Shown piece by piece: positions 1 through 11,024 of a stretch of 64,000 nucleotides of DNA. This DNA comes from Arcuatula senhousia (lineage: Eukaryota > Mollusca > Bivalvia > Mytilida > Mytilidae). Both the position numbers and the translations under genes were made by a program. A model generated the notes under the pieces. That model had not been told where the DNA came from, did not search any database, and worked only from the letters and a program-made list of their open reading frames with translations. Location: the NCBI GenBank assembly GCA_963971305.1, contig OZ020313.1, positions 57,236,203 through 57,300,202 of the forward strand, read 5' to 3'. Positions within the stretch are counted from its first letter, which is position 1, and every line of letters begins with the position of its first letter.

Positions 1-530
1 AAGAGCCTGCCTTAGACATAAAACAATGCTAAAATTCAAGTATTTTGATGTTTTTTTACAATTCGGAAAATTGCCCATGTCACCCCCTAGGGACGCTGGG
101 TAATGGTTATATAGATTTTTAAAATTTTCATCTATTTTGAAGGCAAAGGTATTCCCCTTTAAATATTTACTGTTCAATTTTTGATAATTTGAAGATAAAT
201 GGACCAAAAGAAACTTTGATATACATGAGGTTTTGTAATAATTCAAGCTGATTTTGTAAAGAAACCCAGGAATACTGTTGACCCCTGTAGGTTGGCCATC
301 TTGAATTTCCCGGAAAAAATATTTTGCAAAAATAAGTCTTTCATGAAGGTCTTTTAGTTAAACCATCCCTTAAGTTGATATGAAAATATTGGTTTGGAAC
401 AAAATTTAGGATTTTGCATGGTTTTCTGGCAGATTGGCTGTTAAGTAATGTTCCATATAAGGATCAGGCAGGGGATGGCACATTGATAATTTCCAATTTT
501 AGATTTTGGGGTATATATGCATTCATTTTA
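1..530. other. AT-rich non-coding, no feature recognised
   Basis: No reading frame, RNA gene or clear repeat structure can be supported here. The sequence is AT-rich with short homopolymer runs. Confidence 0.5.
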
Positions 531-757
531 GGCCAAACAAAAAAGTATGTGTGTTTACTGTCACATGCTGAAAAAAATTAGGGTCCGTAGGTAGGAAATT
601 ATTTTTTATTTTTTTTTTTTTTTTACCTCGAGTCTATGGGGGAAGCTTTGTGACTTTAACAGTGCTCAATGGAAAATGCTCAAAAAAACTTTAGGGTAGG
701 GGGGAAAAAAATAGGTAGGGTCGGGTGACAGTAAACTCATCTACTTTTTTTTTGGCC
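531..757. mobile_element. Short foldback/MITE-like element with about 36-bp terminal inverted repeats
   Basis: The left end (GGCCAAACAAAAAAG, then GTTTACTGTCAC) is mirrored at the right end (GGGTGACAGTAAAC, then TTTTTTTTTGGCC). The element is flanked by TA on both sides, consistent with a TA target duplication. The interior contains GTAGGTAGG motifs and a poly-T run. Related interiors recur at about 1225-1345 and 22815-22985, so this is a dispersed family. It has no coding capacity. The superfamily is not determined; a TA duplication would suit Tc1/mariner-type mobilisation (inference). Confidence 0.6.
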
Positions 758-1549
758 TTATCATAAAAACAAACCCAATGATTGCAGTTTTTACATTTTA
801 AAATGTAGTTGGTGCCTTGATATTTTTTGACTGGTTATATAGGGAAAAATTATGGCGGGAAATTTTCTTGTACTTTTCACTGTACAATGTAACTAAATTT
901 TGACTGGTAATATCTCTTAAACCCAAGATCGACCAAAAAAAATAGTTGTCAAAACGAAATTTACTGGGGTAGCTTTACCTAATTCTGTTGATTTTTTTTT
1001 TTGTGTATTTATTATTGATGTGCCACCCTATTAATGGTATCTGCCTGATTCATAGAAAAAGTAGTACTTAACATGTCAATAAAATTACAATTCTGTGAAA
1101 TCTTGAAAAAGCAGGAGATTCTAAAACATAACTGGAGAATAGGAGATGGGTCAAAAAGGTGCGAGATTTTGACTCCTGGCGGGAGAATCACATGCATGAA
1201 TTCAATTGTATAATCCTAAAAAAAAGTATGTTTATTTCCGGTTTCATGACCCCAAAAAAGTGTCAGAAGGTAGGCATTAATATTTTTTTTCATTTTAATG
1301 TTTTACCTTGTGAGTTAATGGGAAATTATTTCAAGTTTAATGCTTTTAAAAGCAAAGATGGCCATAAATGGTCTAGTGTCCACATACATGTAATAACTAG
1401 GGTTACGGTCCGGAAACCAGAAACATATGTTCAGCATATGTTTAAATATTCATTCTTTCAATTATTAAGAATCAAGATTGCTTTATATAGCAAATGTCCC
1501 CTGTCGCCTTATTAAAATTGAAAATTTACTAAAATTCAAAGAATTCAAA
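758..1549. other. Non-coding; partial copy of the 531-757 repeat at about 1225-1345
   Basis: The stretch from about 1225 to 1345 repeats the GTAGGCATTAATATTTTT...TTTTACCTTG pattern seen inside the 531-757 element and at 22815-22880. Nothing else is recognised. Reading frames here are short and show no family features. Confidence 0.4.
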
Positions 1550-2013
1550 TTGCATTGCTAAATGATAACCTACATATCATGACAAACAATCCTACAACAT
1601 ATCATTAAAATCTGCGCTCACAAAGTGTTCACATGACCTCAAATGGAACATAGTCAATAAAGTCTCATAACTCCCATAAAATTTGCTGAATCAAAATGGC
1701 GGTGTGATATGATCAACTTCATACATGTATCATGACAAACAATCCTACAGAATTTCATCAAAATCCACTGAGCAGTCTCAGAGGAGTTGACTCTGGGTTG
1801 TGCTAACAAAGAGTTCATATGACCTTCAATGAACAAAGACAATTAAGTCCAATAACTCCTATAGAATTTGTCAAATCAAAATGGGTGTGATATGATCAAC
1901 TTAACATATTATAAAAAACATTCAGGACTACAAAATTTCATCGAAATCTGTTGAGCAGTCTCAGAGAAGATGCGCTCACAAAAGTGTTACGGACGGACGC
2001 ACGCACGCATGAA
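1550..2013 (+). repeat. Degenerate tandem core ending in a GACG microsatellite (pearl/HINE-like remnant)
   Basis: Three diverged units of about 150 bp share phrases such as ATCATGACAAACAATCCTAC, TTTCATCAAAATC and GAGCAGTCTCAGAG. The last unit runs into ACGGACGGACGCACGCACGC. This order, core repeats then a GACG-type microsatellite, matches the 3' part of the better preserved elements at 2930-4470 and 21366-22810. No terminal hairpin is found after the microsatellite, so the copy is probably damaged. Confidence 0.45.
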
Positions 2014-2929
2014 GATCATTACTAGGTCCCTTCGTCGGTATTTGGACACCTCAGCCACACTTTATTTCGTCCACAGGAAGTCTCGGCCTTAGGACTCATC
2101 AGCCGTAGACACTTCAGCCATACCTGTTTCGGCCATACTATGTAGATCTTAGATGTATATATATGGACTTAGTCTATTTTCTTTATAAATTTTAAGTAAC
2201 TTTTTTTTTCAAAATGTATTACTCGATTTATTTAACTGACAAAAAATATGATACTTTTAATTAACAAAAATATTTCGAATGAAGTATAATCATTGAAGTA
2301 AGACAGGCAGATGTAAAAGGCATTCTGCGGCCTTAGGGACACATTATTACGATATTTATTTTCATTGGAACAGTTTTTCATGATAAGGAATATATTGCAC
2401 AGATGATAGATTTTATACACGATTTCAGTTTAGACTAGAATTACCTCTACGGATTTTTTTTCATGCATTTTTTTTTTCGGGAAAATATTCTCATAATTAT
2501 TTATATGAAACTTTGTATCATTGTGGTATGATACTTACCCCTCTGGTCTGATTATCTATATTCGCAATTGCATATGATACGGAGAACTGTGTTTGCTAGC
2601 GGTGACCGTCAACATAGACCTCTAATATATGTCTAGGCCATCAACCTTTTAGACACCTTGTTGGGTTTTTTTTCCATTCTTAAACTTCTTAGTCCCCTAG
2701 ACGCAAAGAAGGGACGTGTGAGTACCAAGAAGTCTTCAGATGACATGAGTTTTTCCAGAAATCTAGTCTAAGATCCATAAAATTGGCCATGAAATTTGAT
2801 GCATAGTGTTCGGCTAATTATTCCTTAATTGAATTTTTATATTTCAGCTTGACTGTTGTTGTTTTAGTTAATTATCGAAGCCATATTGTTTGTGACACAC
2901 GCTAACACTTAATTGAATTTCAATTTAAA
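2014..2929. other. AT-rich non-coding, no feature recognised
   Basis: No gene, RNA or organised repeat is visible between the repeat remnant and the element that begins at 2930. Confidence 0.45.
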
Positions 2930-2992
2930 ACAAGAGGCTCCCAGGAGCCTGAATCGCTCACCTGGTCTTGATGTTGACCCTATACTTTTGTA

Positions 2993-4112
2993 GAGCTAAA
3001 TGAGCTGAACATTTAAGCAAGCAACAGCTTTTCTCTACCTGCAATAGTTTTCATTCTATAGGCCAAAAACACCATTTTTCACCTATAAGGGGCCATAACC
3101 CCTATAAGGGGTCATCTGACAACTTCGACCCTATGGAGAATTTTGTAGAGCTAAATGAGCTGAACATTTAAGCAAGCAACAGCTAATCTCTATGTGCAAC
3201 AGTTTTCATTCTGTAGGCCAAAAACATGAAAAAACGCTATTTTTCAGGGGCCATAACCCCTATAAGGGGTCATCTGACAACTTCGACCCTATGGAGAATT
3301 TTGTAGAGCTAAATGAGCTGAACATTTAAGCAAGCAACAGCTAATCTCTATGTGCAACAGTTTTCATTCTGTAGGCCAAAAACATGAAAAAACGCTATTT
3401 TTCAGGGGCCATAACCCCTATAAGGGGTTTTCTGACAACTTCGACCCTATGGAGACTTTCGTAGAGCTAAATGAGCTGAACATTTAAGCAAGCAACAGCT
3501 AATCTTCTATCTGCAATAGTTTTCATTCTGTAGGCCAAAAACATGAACAATCTTTATTTTTCAAGGGCCGTAACCCCTATAAGGGGTCATCTGACAACTT
3601 CGACCCTATGGAGACTTTTGTAGAGCTAAATGAGCTGAACATTTAAGCAAGCAACAGCTAATCTCTATCTGCAATAGTTTTCATTTTGTAGGACAAAAAC
3701 ATGAAAAACCGCTATTTTTCAGGGGCCGTAACCCCTATAAGGGGTTATCTGACAACTTCGACCCTATGGAGACTTTTGTAGAGCTAAATGAGCTGAACAT
3801 TTAAGCAAGCAACAGCTAATCTCTATCTGCAATAGTTTTCATTCTGTAGGCCAAAAACATGAAAAATGGCTATTTTTCACCTTTAAGGGGCCGTAACCCC
3901 TATAAGGGGTCATCTGACAACTTCGACCCTATGGAGACTTTTGTAGAGTTAAATGAGCTGAACATTTAAGCAAGCAACAGCTAATCTCTATCTGCAATAG
4001 TTTTCATTCTGTAGGCCAAAAACATGAAAAAATGCTATTTTTCACCTTCAAGGGGCCGTAACTCCTATAAGGGGTCATCTGACAACTTTGACCAAATGGA
4101 GACTTTTGTAGA
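2993..4112 (+). repeat. Core tandem array, about 158-bp units, seven copies
   Basis: Units begin with GAGCTAAATGAGCTGAACAT at about 2993, 3148, 3306, 3464, 3623, 3781 and 3946, a spacing of 155-165 bp. Each contains CATCTGACAACTTCGACCCT and a short inverted motif around CCCCTATAAGGGG. Similarity between units is high, suggesting recent expansion or homogenisation. Confidence 0.85.
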
Positions 4113-4438
4113 GCTTTTGATTCTGAATCAGTAGTGTGGCCTCAGATTTCCTCTATCTCTTATACTTTTTGATTTATAAGCCAAAAACAGTAGTCTGACC
4201 CCCCTAGTCTATTTTTAGTAACGGCGGCCATGTTTTTTAACGGATCAAAAATCAAAACACAAGTTTGGTGCAGGACACCCTAAGGATCATTCATACCAAG
4301 TTTCATTAAATTCTGTTTGGTAGTTTCAGAGGAGAAGATTTTTGAAAAATTGTTAACAGACGACGACGACGACAGACGACGACGACGACGACGACAGACG
4401 ACGACAGACGACGACGACGGACGCCAAGTGATGGTAAT

Positions 4439-4469
4439 AGCTCACATGGACCTTCGGTCCAGGTGAGCT
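4439..4469 (+). other. Terminal hairpin of the family 1 element
   Basis: A 14-nt arm (4439-4452) pairs with a 14-nt arm (4456-4469) around a TTC loop, with one internal A-G mismatch. The other copy of this family (44979-45009) preserves both the stem and the A-G mismatch through two paired substitutions. Confidence 0.8.
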
Positions 4470-4544
4470 AACAATTGGAATGGTCATTTATCAAACTTGT
4501 CACTGTTATTTTGTAAGAATTATTTGATGATGTACATGTACAGT

Positions 4545-5030
4545 AATATTATTCACAGCCAGGACCCTACGTCACACGCAAGGATACCGTTTCCAGTTTT
4601 TACCGAGATTTCGGTCCGCCTCAAGGAAGTTGACACTTGGTTCTACATGATAACAAATATATGCAGGAAAACCTTCTAGTGCATTTGGTGGCACCAAACT
4701 CCAGCTACTTTATCGCTATAGTCGGCCTCTTAAATGTGCTTTGTTCTATGCAAACACCTCTGTACAGTTCAGAAATCGAGCAAGGATACAGTTTGCATTT
4801 TATGCCGATTTTTATTAAGCTGTTGTTTTTTCCATCGTACAAAGAATTTGCAGTGTATGTTTTGTTGCAAACCAACCAGAATGAAAATGTATGAGCAAAG
4901 GTCATCTTTTAAATGTAAACAAGGTCTTGTGTAAATTACAAATGGCAAAGTCTTAAAATGATACCGTTCACACCCGATCAATTCACGGATACCGTTTGCA
5001 TTGTAAATGCATATTTTTAAAAAGTATATA
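4545..5030 (+). repeat. Left arm of a 0.5-kb inverted repeat
   Basis: About 490 bp that reappear in inverted orientation at about 7165-7650. Shared landmarks include CAGGACCCTA, CACACGCAAGGATACCGTTT, GGTGGCACCAAACTCCAGCT and CGGATACCGTTTGCATTG. The arms are highly similar with scattered substitutions and small indels. Short reading frames occur in both arms, but they drift independently and resemble no protein I know. Confidence 0.8.
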
Positions 5031-6625
5031 TACATGTAGAACTCTTTATCCTGCACTTCATCGAACTTCATACCCCCTTAAATAAAAATGCTAAAATAGT
5101 TAAATACCAATGTAGCTTAAACATTTTTAGAATCTATTTTCATCTTTCAAAGTTTAAAATGTGCATGCGTACCAAGTTCCTGTTTAAATTTATATCGGAG
5201 TTGCTAGAATTGCTTCTTCTGGTCGGACTGTAGGACTGCTAAAATCATATATTATATATGAGATGCACTTAAAAGTGTACGTGCCTTAACTGAACACCAT
5301 AACAACTGAAAAGGTTTGTGGTTCGATATCTGTTTATGTGAAAAATGAATGAACCCATTTTCCAACCGACATTATATGCAATAGTGTACCTAAGAAACAA
5401 AACATTGTTGACTGCGTATTTTTAACATTAATTTACCAACGATTCTTAGAAATACAGGGCATAGCTGGGACTGAAAGGAAGTGAAGGAATAATTTCGGCA
5501 GGGGGTCTGGGGCTGCTCAAAGCCCCCAGTAGGTCCAGGGAAGCGAAGCCCCGGAAGCTTCAGGGAGATAGCGTTAAGAGCATCATACAAGATCTGTCCT
5601 GAATTATATCAGTTGTAAGTTTCAGTCCCAAAATCTTAAAATTTTTATTGAACGGGACCAATATCCAACAAGAACTTTGACTTACTAGATTAGATAAACT
5701 AGATTTACCCGACAAAAAATATTGCCTTCCGTGCAGGACCCGGAAGGGTATAGGCCCGCAGCAGCGTTAATCTTGTCAATTAAAGTCCACTAAAAAGTGT
5801 ACAGAAACCACACATCGGGTTAGGCCCGACTTAGCCCACAAAGCGACTTCAGATTTGTGCCCCAGGTTGTTGAATAGGGCAGCCCTGTCAAAATATATGC
5901 CGGGGTCGTCAGGCTATAATGCGGAAAACCTGACCGCAAACCATAGTGGGTCAACGTATGTGAAGAGTGCCACGCTTCATGCACGTAAAAAAAAACCTTT
6001 GGACCGCCCAGTAGTGCACCACATGACAAAGGCTAATTTTTTTGTCCCGCTCCACCTCTCCACTTTTCCTATAGTCTTCAAAATTTAGTGTTCCTTTGTT
6101 TCCCACCCCACCCACATATTTCATTTCTTATCATCATTTCATTTTCATTTTATCATCCATTTCATGTTCATCGCCTCCAAATTACCTTTATAGCGTTACA
6201 AGGGCGTAAAACACCAACTCGCTCACTCATTCATCCTAAAAATTTTACACCACTAATTGTAAACTGGAGAAATGTCACATAACCGAAGGTAAAAAAACAA
6301 TTCTCAGCTTAAAACGCTTCCTATGTCAATGTCAATATCCCAAAGTATATGCAGTAGGGCTAGCGAAGAAAACCGATCTTAACCATTGAAGAACTAAGCA
6401 ATATATGTTTGCTCAACCTGCAACAAAGACTTCGCCTCTAAGCCTGAACTAAACAGACACTAAAGAATAGAAAAGGTTTCCTCTTATATCATATATAATA
6501 TATGATATTTCATATACGTGATGTTTGTAGTACCATATGAAATTTGACCAATTGAGTGAACTGATCATAACATTTTAATTCAACAAACAATTCCAGCGGC
6601 CTGGCTCTATTGAGTCTACTCTATC

Positions 6626-6720
6626 ACAGGCACTTGTTGACTATCAAAAATAAAGGGGGTAGTATGTATAAGTGGGAGCATACTACCCCCTTTATTTTTG
6701 ATAGTCAACAAGTGCCTGTG
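6626..6720. mobile_element. Perfect 42-bp-arm palindromic foldback insertion
   Basis: The arms 6625-6666 and 6679-6720 are perfect reverse complements over 42 bp, with a 12-nt loop. CTCTATC lies directly to the left (6619-6625) and directly to the right (6721-6727), consistent with a 7-bp target-site duplication. It has no coding capacity. This is probably a very short foldback/MITE, recent because the arms show no mismatch. The superfamily is unknown. Confidence 0.75.
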
Positions 6721-6888
6721 CTCTATCGGACCATACAAAGGTTTTGAGAATCGTTGGTAAATTAATGTTCCCACAATAAGCGGGGCAACAATGTTTTGTT
6801 ACCTTGGAAGACTATTGCAAATGATGTCGGTCGGAAAATCGGTTCATGAAATGTTCAGAACTAACGAAGATCGAACCATTATACAATT

Positions 6889-7003
6889 ATCCCCCTAGTT
6901 GGTGTGTGACCCGGTGGTTTCTTTCCGCGAGAAAGAAAGGTCACCCGAGGGTTACCTTACTTTTCGAGGGGAAAGAAATTCCGGGTCACATATCATCTAG
7001 GGT
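6889..7003. repeat. Imperfect foldback of about 115 bp
   Basis: The left part (CCCTAGTTGGTGTGTGACCC, then GGTTTCTTTC) is mirrored by GAAAGAAA...CCGGGTCACATATCATCTAGGG at the right. About four in five positions pair over 32 bp per arm. The interior is GC-rich compared with its surroundings. It is probably a small foldback element. Confidence 0.5.
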
Positions 7004-7164
7004 GATAACTGTTATATTATATCGAATTTTTTAATGAAACAATTCAATATGATATTGGCAGTTCGACCAGAAGAAGCCAATTCAAGTAACTCTGCTATAA
7101 AATAGGTTAAAGAGATGAAAAATTAATTCTGTTCAACATTTTATTTCAGGGGAAATTAGAAGTT

Positions 7165-7650
7165 AGATACTTTTAAAAAATTATGCATTTACAATGCAAA
7201 CGGTATCCGTAAATTGATCGGGTGTGAACGGTATCATTTTAAGACTTTGTCATTTGTAATTTACACAAGACCTTGTTTACATTTAAAAGATGACCTTTGC
7301 TCATACATTTTCATTCTGGTTGGTTTGCAACAAAATATACACTGCAAATATCTTTGTACTATGGAATAAGCAACAGCTTAAAAAAAAAATCGGCATAAAA
7401 TGCAAACTGTATCCTTGCTCAATTTCTGAACTGTACAGAGGTGTTTGCATAGAACAAAGCACATTTAAGAGGCCGACTATAGCGATAAAGTAGCTGGAGT
7501 TTGGTGCCACCAAATGCACTAAAAACTTTCCTGTATATATCTGTTATCATGTAGAACCAAGCGTCAACTTACTTTGAGGCGGACCGAAATCTCAGTAAAA
7601 ACTGGAAACGGTATCCTTGCGTGTGACATAGGGTCCTGGCCGTGTTATTA
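7165..7650 (-). repeat. Right arm of the 0.5-kb inverted repeat
   Basis: Reverse-complement partner of 4545-5030. It differs by scattered substitutions and an A-rich indel near 7380. Confidence 0.8.
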
Positions 7651-8429
7651 TTAAACACACACCCACAATCAAACAAAACAATTTCATATGCTATCATAAC
7701 ATAAATTTTCGACGCGTACTTTTTCATTTTTGAAACACAGACTTTGCTTGTTTCATCTTTATACACTTACCAATAGCACAGACCTGTAACTGAATCTGAA
7801 TTGATACTGTGCAGGGTCCAGAGACATCATCGCACAAAGAAAACTTTTAAAAGCCAACTTATATAATTATAATATACAGGGTCTGGATGCCGATAGTAGA
7901 ACATCAATTTGTCGAAAATTCATCAAAATAATACCTTAAAATCATATACGAGTCCCGTTTTTAAAACCATGGCCGAGGTGTCCTCATCTACTAGGGCCGA
8001 TGTGTCCATGGACGAGGTGTCCGTGGTCGAAGTCATAGTATGGACGAAGTGTCCCGAAAGCCCTCCGTCGCGTTGCGACGATGGACAACCAATATATTAT
8101 CACATTTCACATTTGATATGAAATAAAGACAACGTACCTAGTAGCTGAAGCCTGAAATAACCAAACAGAAAGTTTCCCGCCGTTTTTGGATTCAGCGGCT
8201 GATTTTTACAGGGGAAGGAAACACATCTTATAATGGTCTTCATATCACGGGGGGGGGGGGGGGGGTAACTCCAAGTATTTTAGGGTACAGATGTGCGGTC
8301 CCGAAATTTCATACCCATCCCATACATATATTGGCCTGCTTAAAAAGGACACCCATTCATATATTTTAATGCATTCAAGGCCGTAAATTACATAGAGGGG
8401 GCTCCTCATGGGGGTGAGGGGGTTACCAG
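7651..8429. other. Non-coding; G-homopolymer at about 8249-8266
   Basis: No gene is recognised. GACGAGGTGTCC-like phrases around 7970-8050 (also near 2040-2140 in another arrangement) suggest old repeats. A run of about 17 G residues lies near 8250. Confidence 0.4.
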
Positions 8430-8625
8430 GAATCAAGTAATCAGCCGATATTTTGCCAGTGTAATCAAATAATCATATTTTTTTAGAAATGTAATCAAAA
8501 ACTGTTTCCCAATGGGAATCAAGTAATCAAAAATTCAAACCTTGGTAATCAAATAATCATTAAATATTTGCTCTTGTAATCAAGCCTCACCTTTTAAATA
8601 ACCTGGGAATCATGTAATCAAAAAC
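8430..8625. repeat. Degenerate short repeat, AATCAAGTAATCA type
   Basis: AATCAAGTAATCA, AATCAAATAATCA and AATCATGTAATCA recur about eight times with 20-35 nt spacing. The pattern is a decayed short-period repeat without coding potential. Confidence 0.55.
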
Positions 8626-9559
8626 CCCATAAAAGGCAAGTAGAAGCAGAGGAGGCTGCCTCCTCAGTTTTCAAAAAAAAAAACACTTTTAAAAGCAGAG
8701 ATTGGGAAGGCAGGTTGCCATGGGCCATTGGCACATAAAAAATGATAATGGCCCCTTATCATCTCAAAAATTTATACAGAATATTAATAAATGGCCCCTT
8801 GAAATTTCGGATTTCCATGAAAAAAATGGTAAATGGCCCTTTGCTAAAAATTCCTTCCCAATCCCTGAAAAAGGGAAAATGGAAGATGACTTCATGTCTC
8901 TACTTGGTTGTTTGAATCTGTCTTTCAAAAGATCTGATCTAATATTCAATAAATGAAACTGAAAAAGTTTTCAAATATAACAGTTCTGATAATAGCAGTG
9001 GCAAATATTTAAAAGCTGTAGATGATTGTTGGTGAAAATGTTGGTTAAACGTTAGGGAGGTTTTTACCGTGAAACCGTTCATAGGTAATATGATTTTGAG
9101 CTTTGTTGTCTTTTTTTCTACTATAGTTAATGATGATACTGGTCAAATTGGTAATTTCACTCCAAGCCTATACCAGCATGACCAGACCCCCCTCTCAAGT
9201 TAATAATGAATGACCATATATAGTTTTAAGTTTTAAAGTGACCTCTGTTAGATAAAAATCTCTGTCTATATCTTCATACAATATATCGTCGTTTTGGATA
9301 CTGAAATAAACTTGTCTGTTACATGTGTTAGTTTGTCACTTCCATTCTTTGTCAGTCTATTTTTTTACTGACTGTTGGTATATTCCGTTAATCTGATGTC
9401 ATGGCGCGTCTTTTGTGAATTTTTGCAATGTTGTTGTCCGTCTTATTATTTAACTTAAGATGGTAGATTTTAAATCACAACAGGTCTTCTTTCATGTCTG
9501 TCAGTACATTTCAGATGTTTTATAAAAAAAAGGGCAATGAAAAACAGTCCGTATGTCCA
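8626..9559. other. Non-coding; no supported gene
   Basis: An open frame at 8702-8956 (+) has WPL/GKWPF-type repeats but no recognisable family and no splice context, so I do not call a gene. The remainder is AT-rich. Confidence 0.4.
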
Positions 9560-9885
9560 ATATGTAAACAGGCTCAAGATGAATGGCATTAGCACCACCA
9601 GATGGTGCGTATATTTTGAACAGCTTAGTTGCTAGTTTCCTTCTTGCTTGTATGTTTAAAGTAATAAAAGCTCGATGTTAATGATTTTTGCAATTAAAAC
9701 TTGGGAAAAGTATATAAAGTAGATAGGATTCAGCGCCTTTTCGTTTATCTTTTTTTATAACCACTATCTTATATTTGTACTGTCATTTGTTTGAACATTG
9801 TATTACAATTATTAATGTCATGTATGTCATTGCTCCCTGTGAGTCCATGATTGGTCAAATAAAATATTTCTATTTCTATTTAATA
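9560..9885 (+). mobile_element. 3' tail of a non-LTR retrotransposon (+ strand)
   Basis: The sequence ends in GTGAGTCCATGATTGG, then TCAAATAAAATATTTCTATT and a (TTTCTA) tail. GGTCCATGATTGG-type ends close to AATAAA-like signals and simple tails also occur at 52680-52757 and, inverted, at 20113-20150 and 24781-24840. These are the 3' ends of 5'-truncated LINE copies. Only untranslated sequence seems to remain here. Confidence 0.5.
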
Positions 9886-11024
9886 TTGAAAATGGTATCA
9901 GGATTTCCAAGAAAACTGGATTTGTTTTATTGAAAAGTCTAAAGCTTCTAGGGGCCTGGGCGGCCCCCAGACCCCGCCTCAGTCTAGAACTGCCTCCTTT
10001 TTCATCGGAGGCAATTTACGGCCTTGGCATTTTTACTTAGAATATTCTTAACTTTGACAATTTTATTGATATTCTATTAAAATCAAATTTTTAATGGTAA
10101 AAGTTATCAAACGCACACAGGTGCAAACGCATGTACAGTAAGGGTTATAATTAAGGAGGCAAAACGTGGATGCTCGGTCACTCTTTTTCTACTGATATAT
10201 GACATTTGTGAAAATTTCCACCCTTTTCATATATTAAAGTAGACCCTTTTGGGCCGCACATATGTATACCTACCTTTATAATGCGTGTCCCATATATTAA
10301 TATAAGATAGAGACATTATTGGACAACATCAGCTCATTTGTCAATTTTGTTTTGTTTTTTTTAAACAACAAAATTATAAAGATTTTGTAATAATTAGTCA
10401 TACACCCGCTGAACGTTCTAGTTTTCTGTCTATCCCATCGTCATCATGGTCATGTGGTCTATCCTTCAAATTAATTTGATTCAACATTTACATTTACATG
10501 TACTGCTATACTGTGAAGGGACTACAGGGATATCAGTTTTTTGTAAGAGCCAATGTTTTTTTTCGTACCGCACATTGACTCTAACAAAATATTGATACGG
10601 GGAGCAAGTCCCTGTGGAGGGACCATCATGTAAACAGCATAGGACTAGGTGTGGCGTGCCCATGGCTTCCACACAAGGTCATTAAAACTTTCCCTATTTA
10701 CATTTAACTATCAAGTCTGGTCAAGTCAAGTAAACTTTATTTAAAGTCGGTGGACATATGTAATCCACACATGACAAATATATGTATTCAATGAAGAAAC
10801 TTTACACAGGCAATTTGTCTTTACGTTAAATTAACGTTAATGTCACACTAATTTAACATTAAATTAATATTAGCATAATGTTAAATTTTTAACTTTAATT
10901 TAGTGTTAAAAATAACACTAATTTAGTGTTCAACTTTTTAACGTTAATTTTCCTGTTGAATTATGTGACGTCAAATGTTAATATTGAAAATTCACAATCA
11001 AAGCTCGAAACCTGATCGAAAAGA
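9886..11024. other. Non-coding; GTTAAATTAACG-type AT palindromes at about 10820-10985
   Basis: The only organised signal is a cluster of GTTAAATTAA/TTAACACTAATTTAA motifs. They look like shorter relatives of the GTGTTACATT array at 46.7-47.5 kb. A GC-rich patch at 9945-10020 resembles 5490-5575. Confidence 0.4.

Larger units (their letters stand above)
2930..4470 (+). mobile_element. Non-autonomous pearl/HINE-like element, family 1, copy 1
   Basis: The 5' end reads ACAAGAGGCTCCCAGGAGCC, containing the perfect palindrome GGCTCC-CA-GGAGCC. A subterminal inverted repeat GCTCACCTG follows, then seven core units of about 158 bp. A GAC/GACAGAC microsatellite lies at about 4360-4420, and a 31-nt terminal hairpin carries the matching repeat CAGGTGAGC. 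The right end is GAGCTA followed by A. There is no target-site duplication. Layout and ends recur in reverse at 44979-45916, although the interiors differ. It is non-coding. The architecture matches bivalve 'pearl'/CvA elements and Helentron-associated (HINE) elements (known families); assignment to Helentron mobilisation is inference. Confidence 0.75.
5031..7164. other. 2.1-kb spacer of the inverted repeat, non-coding
   Basis: Holds a GC-rich patch at about 5490-5575 (GGGGGTCTGGGGCTGCTC; a related patch lies near 9945-10020), AT palindromes near 6488-6520, and two small foldback elements (6626-6720, 6889-7003). No convincing gene is visible, so the pair of arms is not obviously a classic transposon enclosing a transposase. 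Confidence 0.45.

Noticed and set aside
4637..5071. Overlapping frames of 60-100 codons in the left inverted-repeat arm
   Set aside because: Frames on both strands overlap and are not preserved in the right arm.
8702..8956. 84-codon frame on +
   Set aside because: No recognisable domain or splice context, and the opposite strand is open too; probably chance in AT-rich DNA.
10820..10985. Origin or matrix-attachment region suggested by AT palindromes
   Set aside because: The words resemble decayed copies of the 46.7-kb minisatellite; no independent support.
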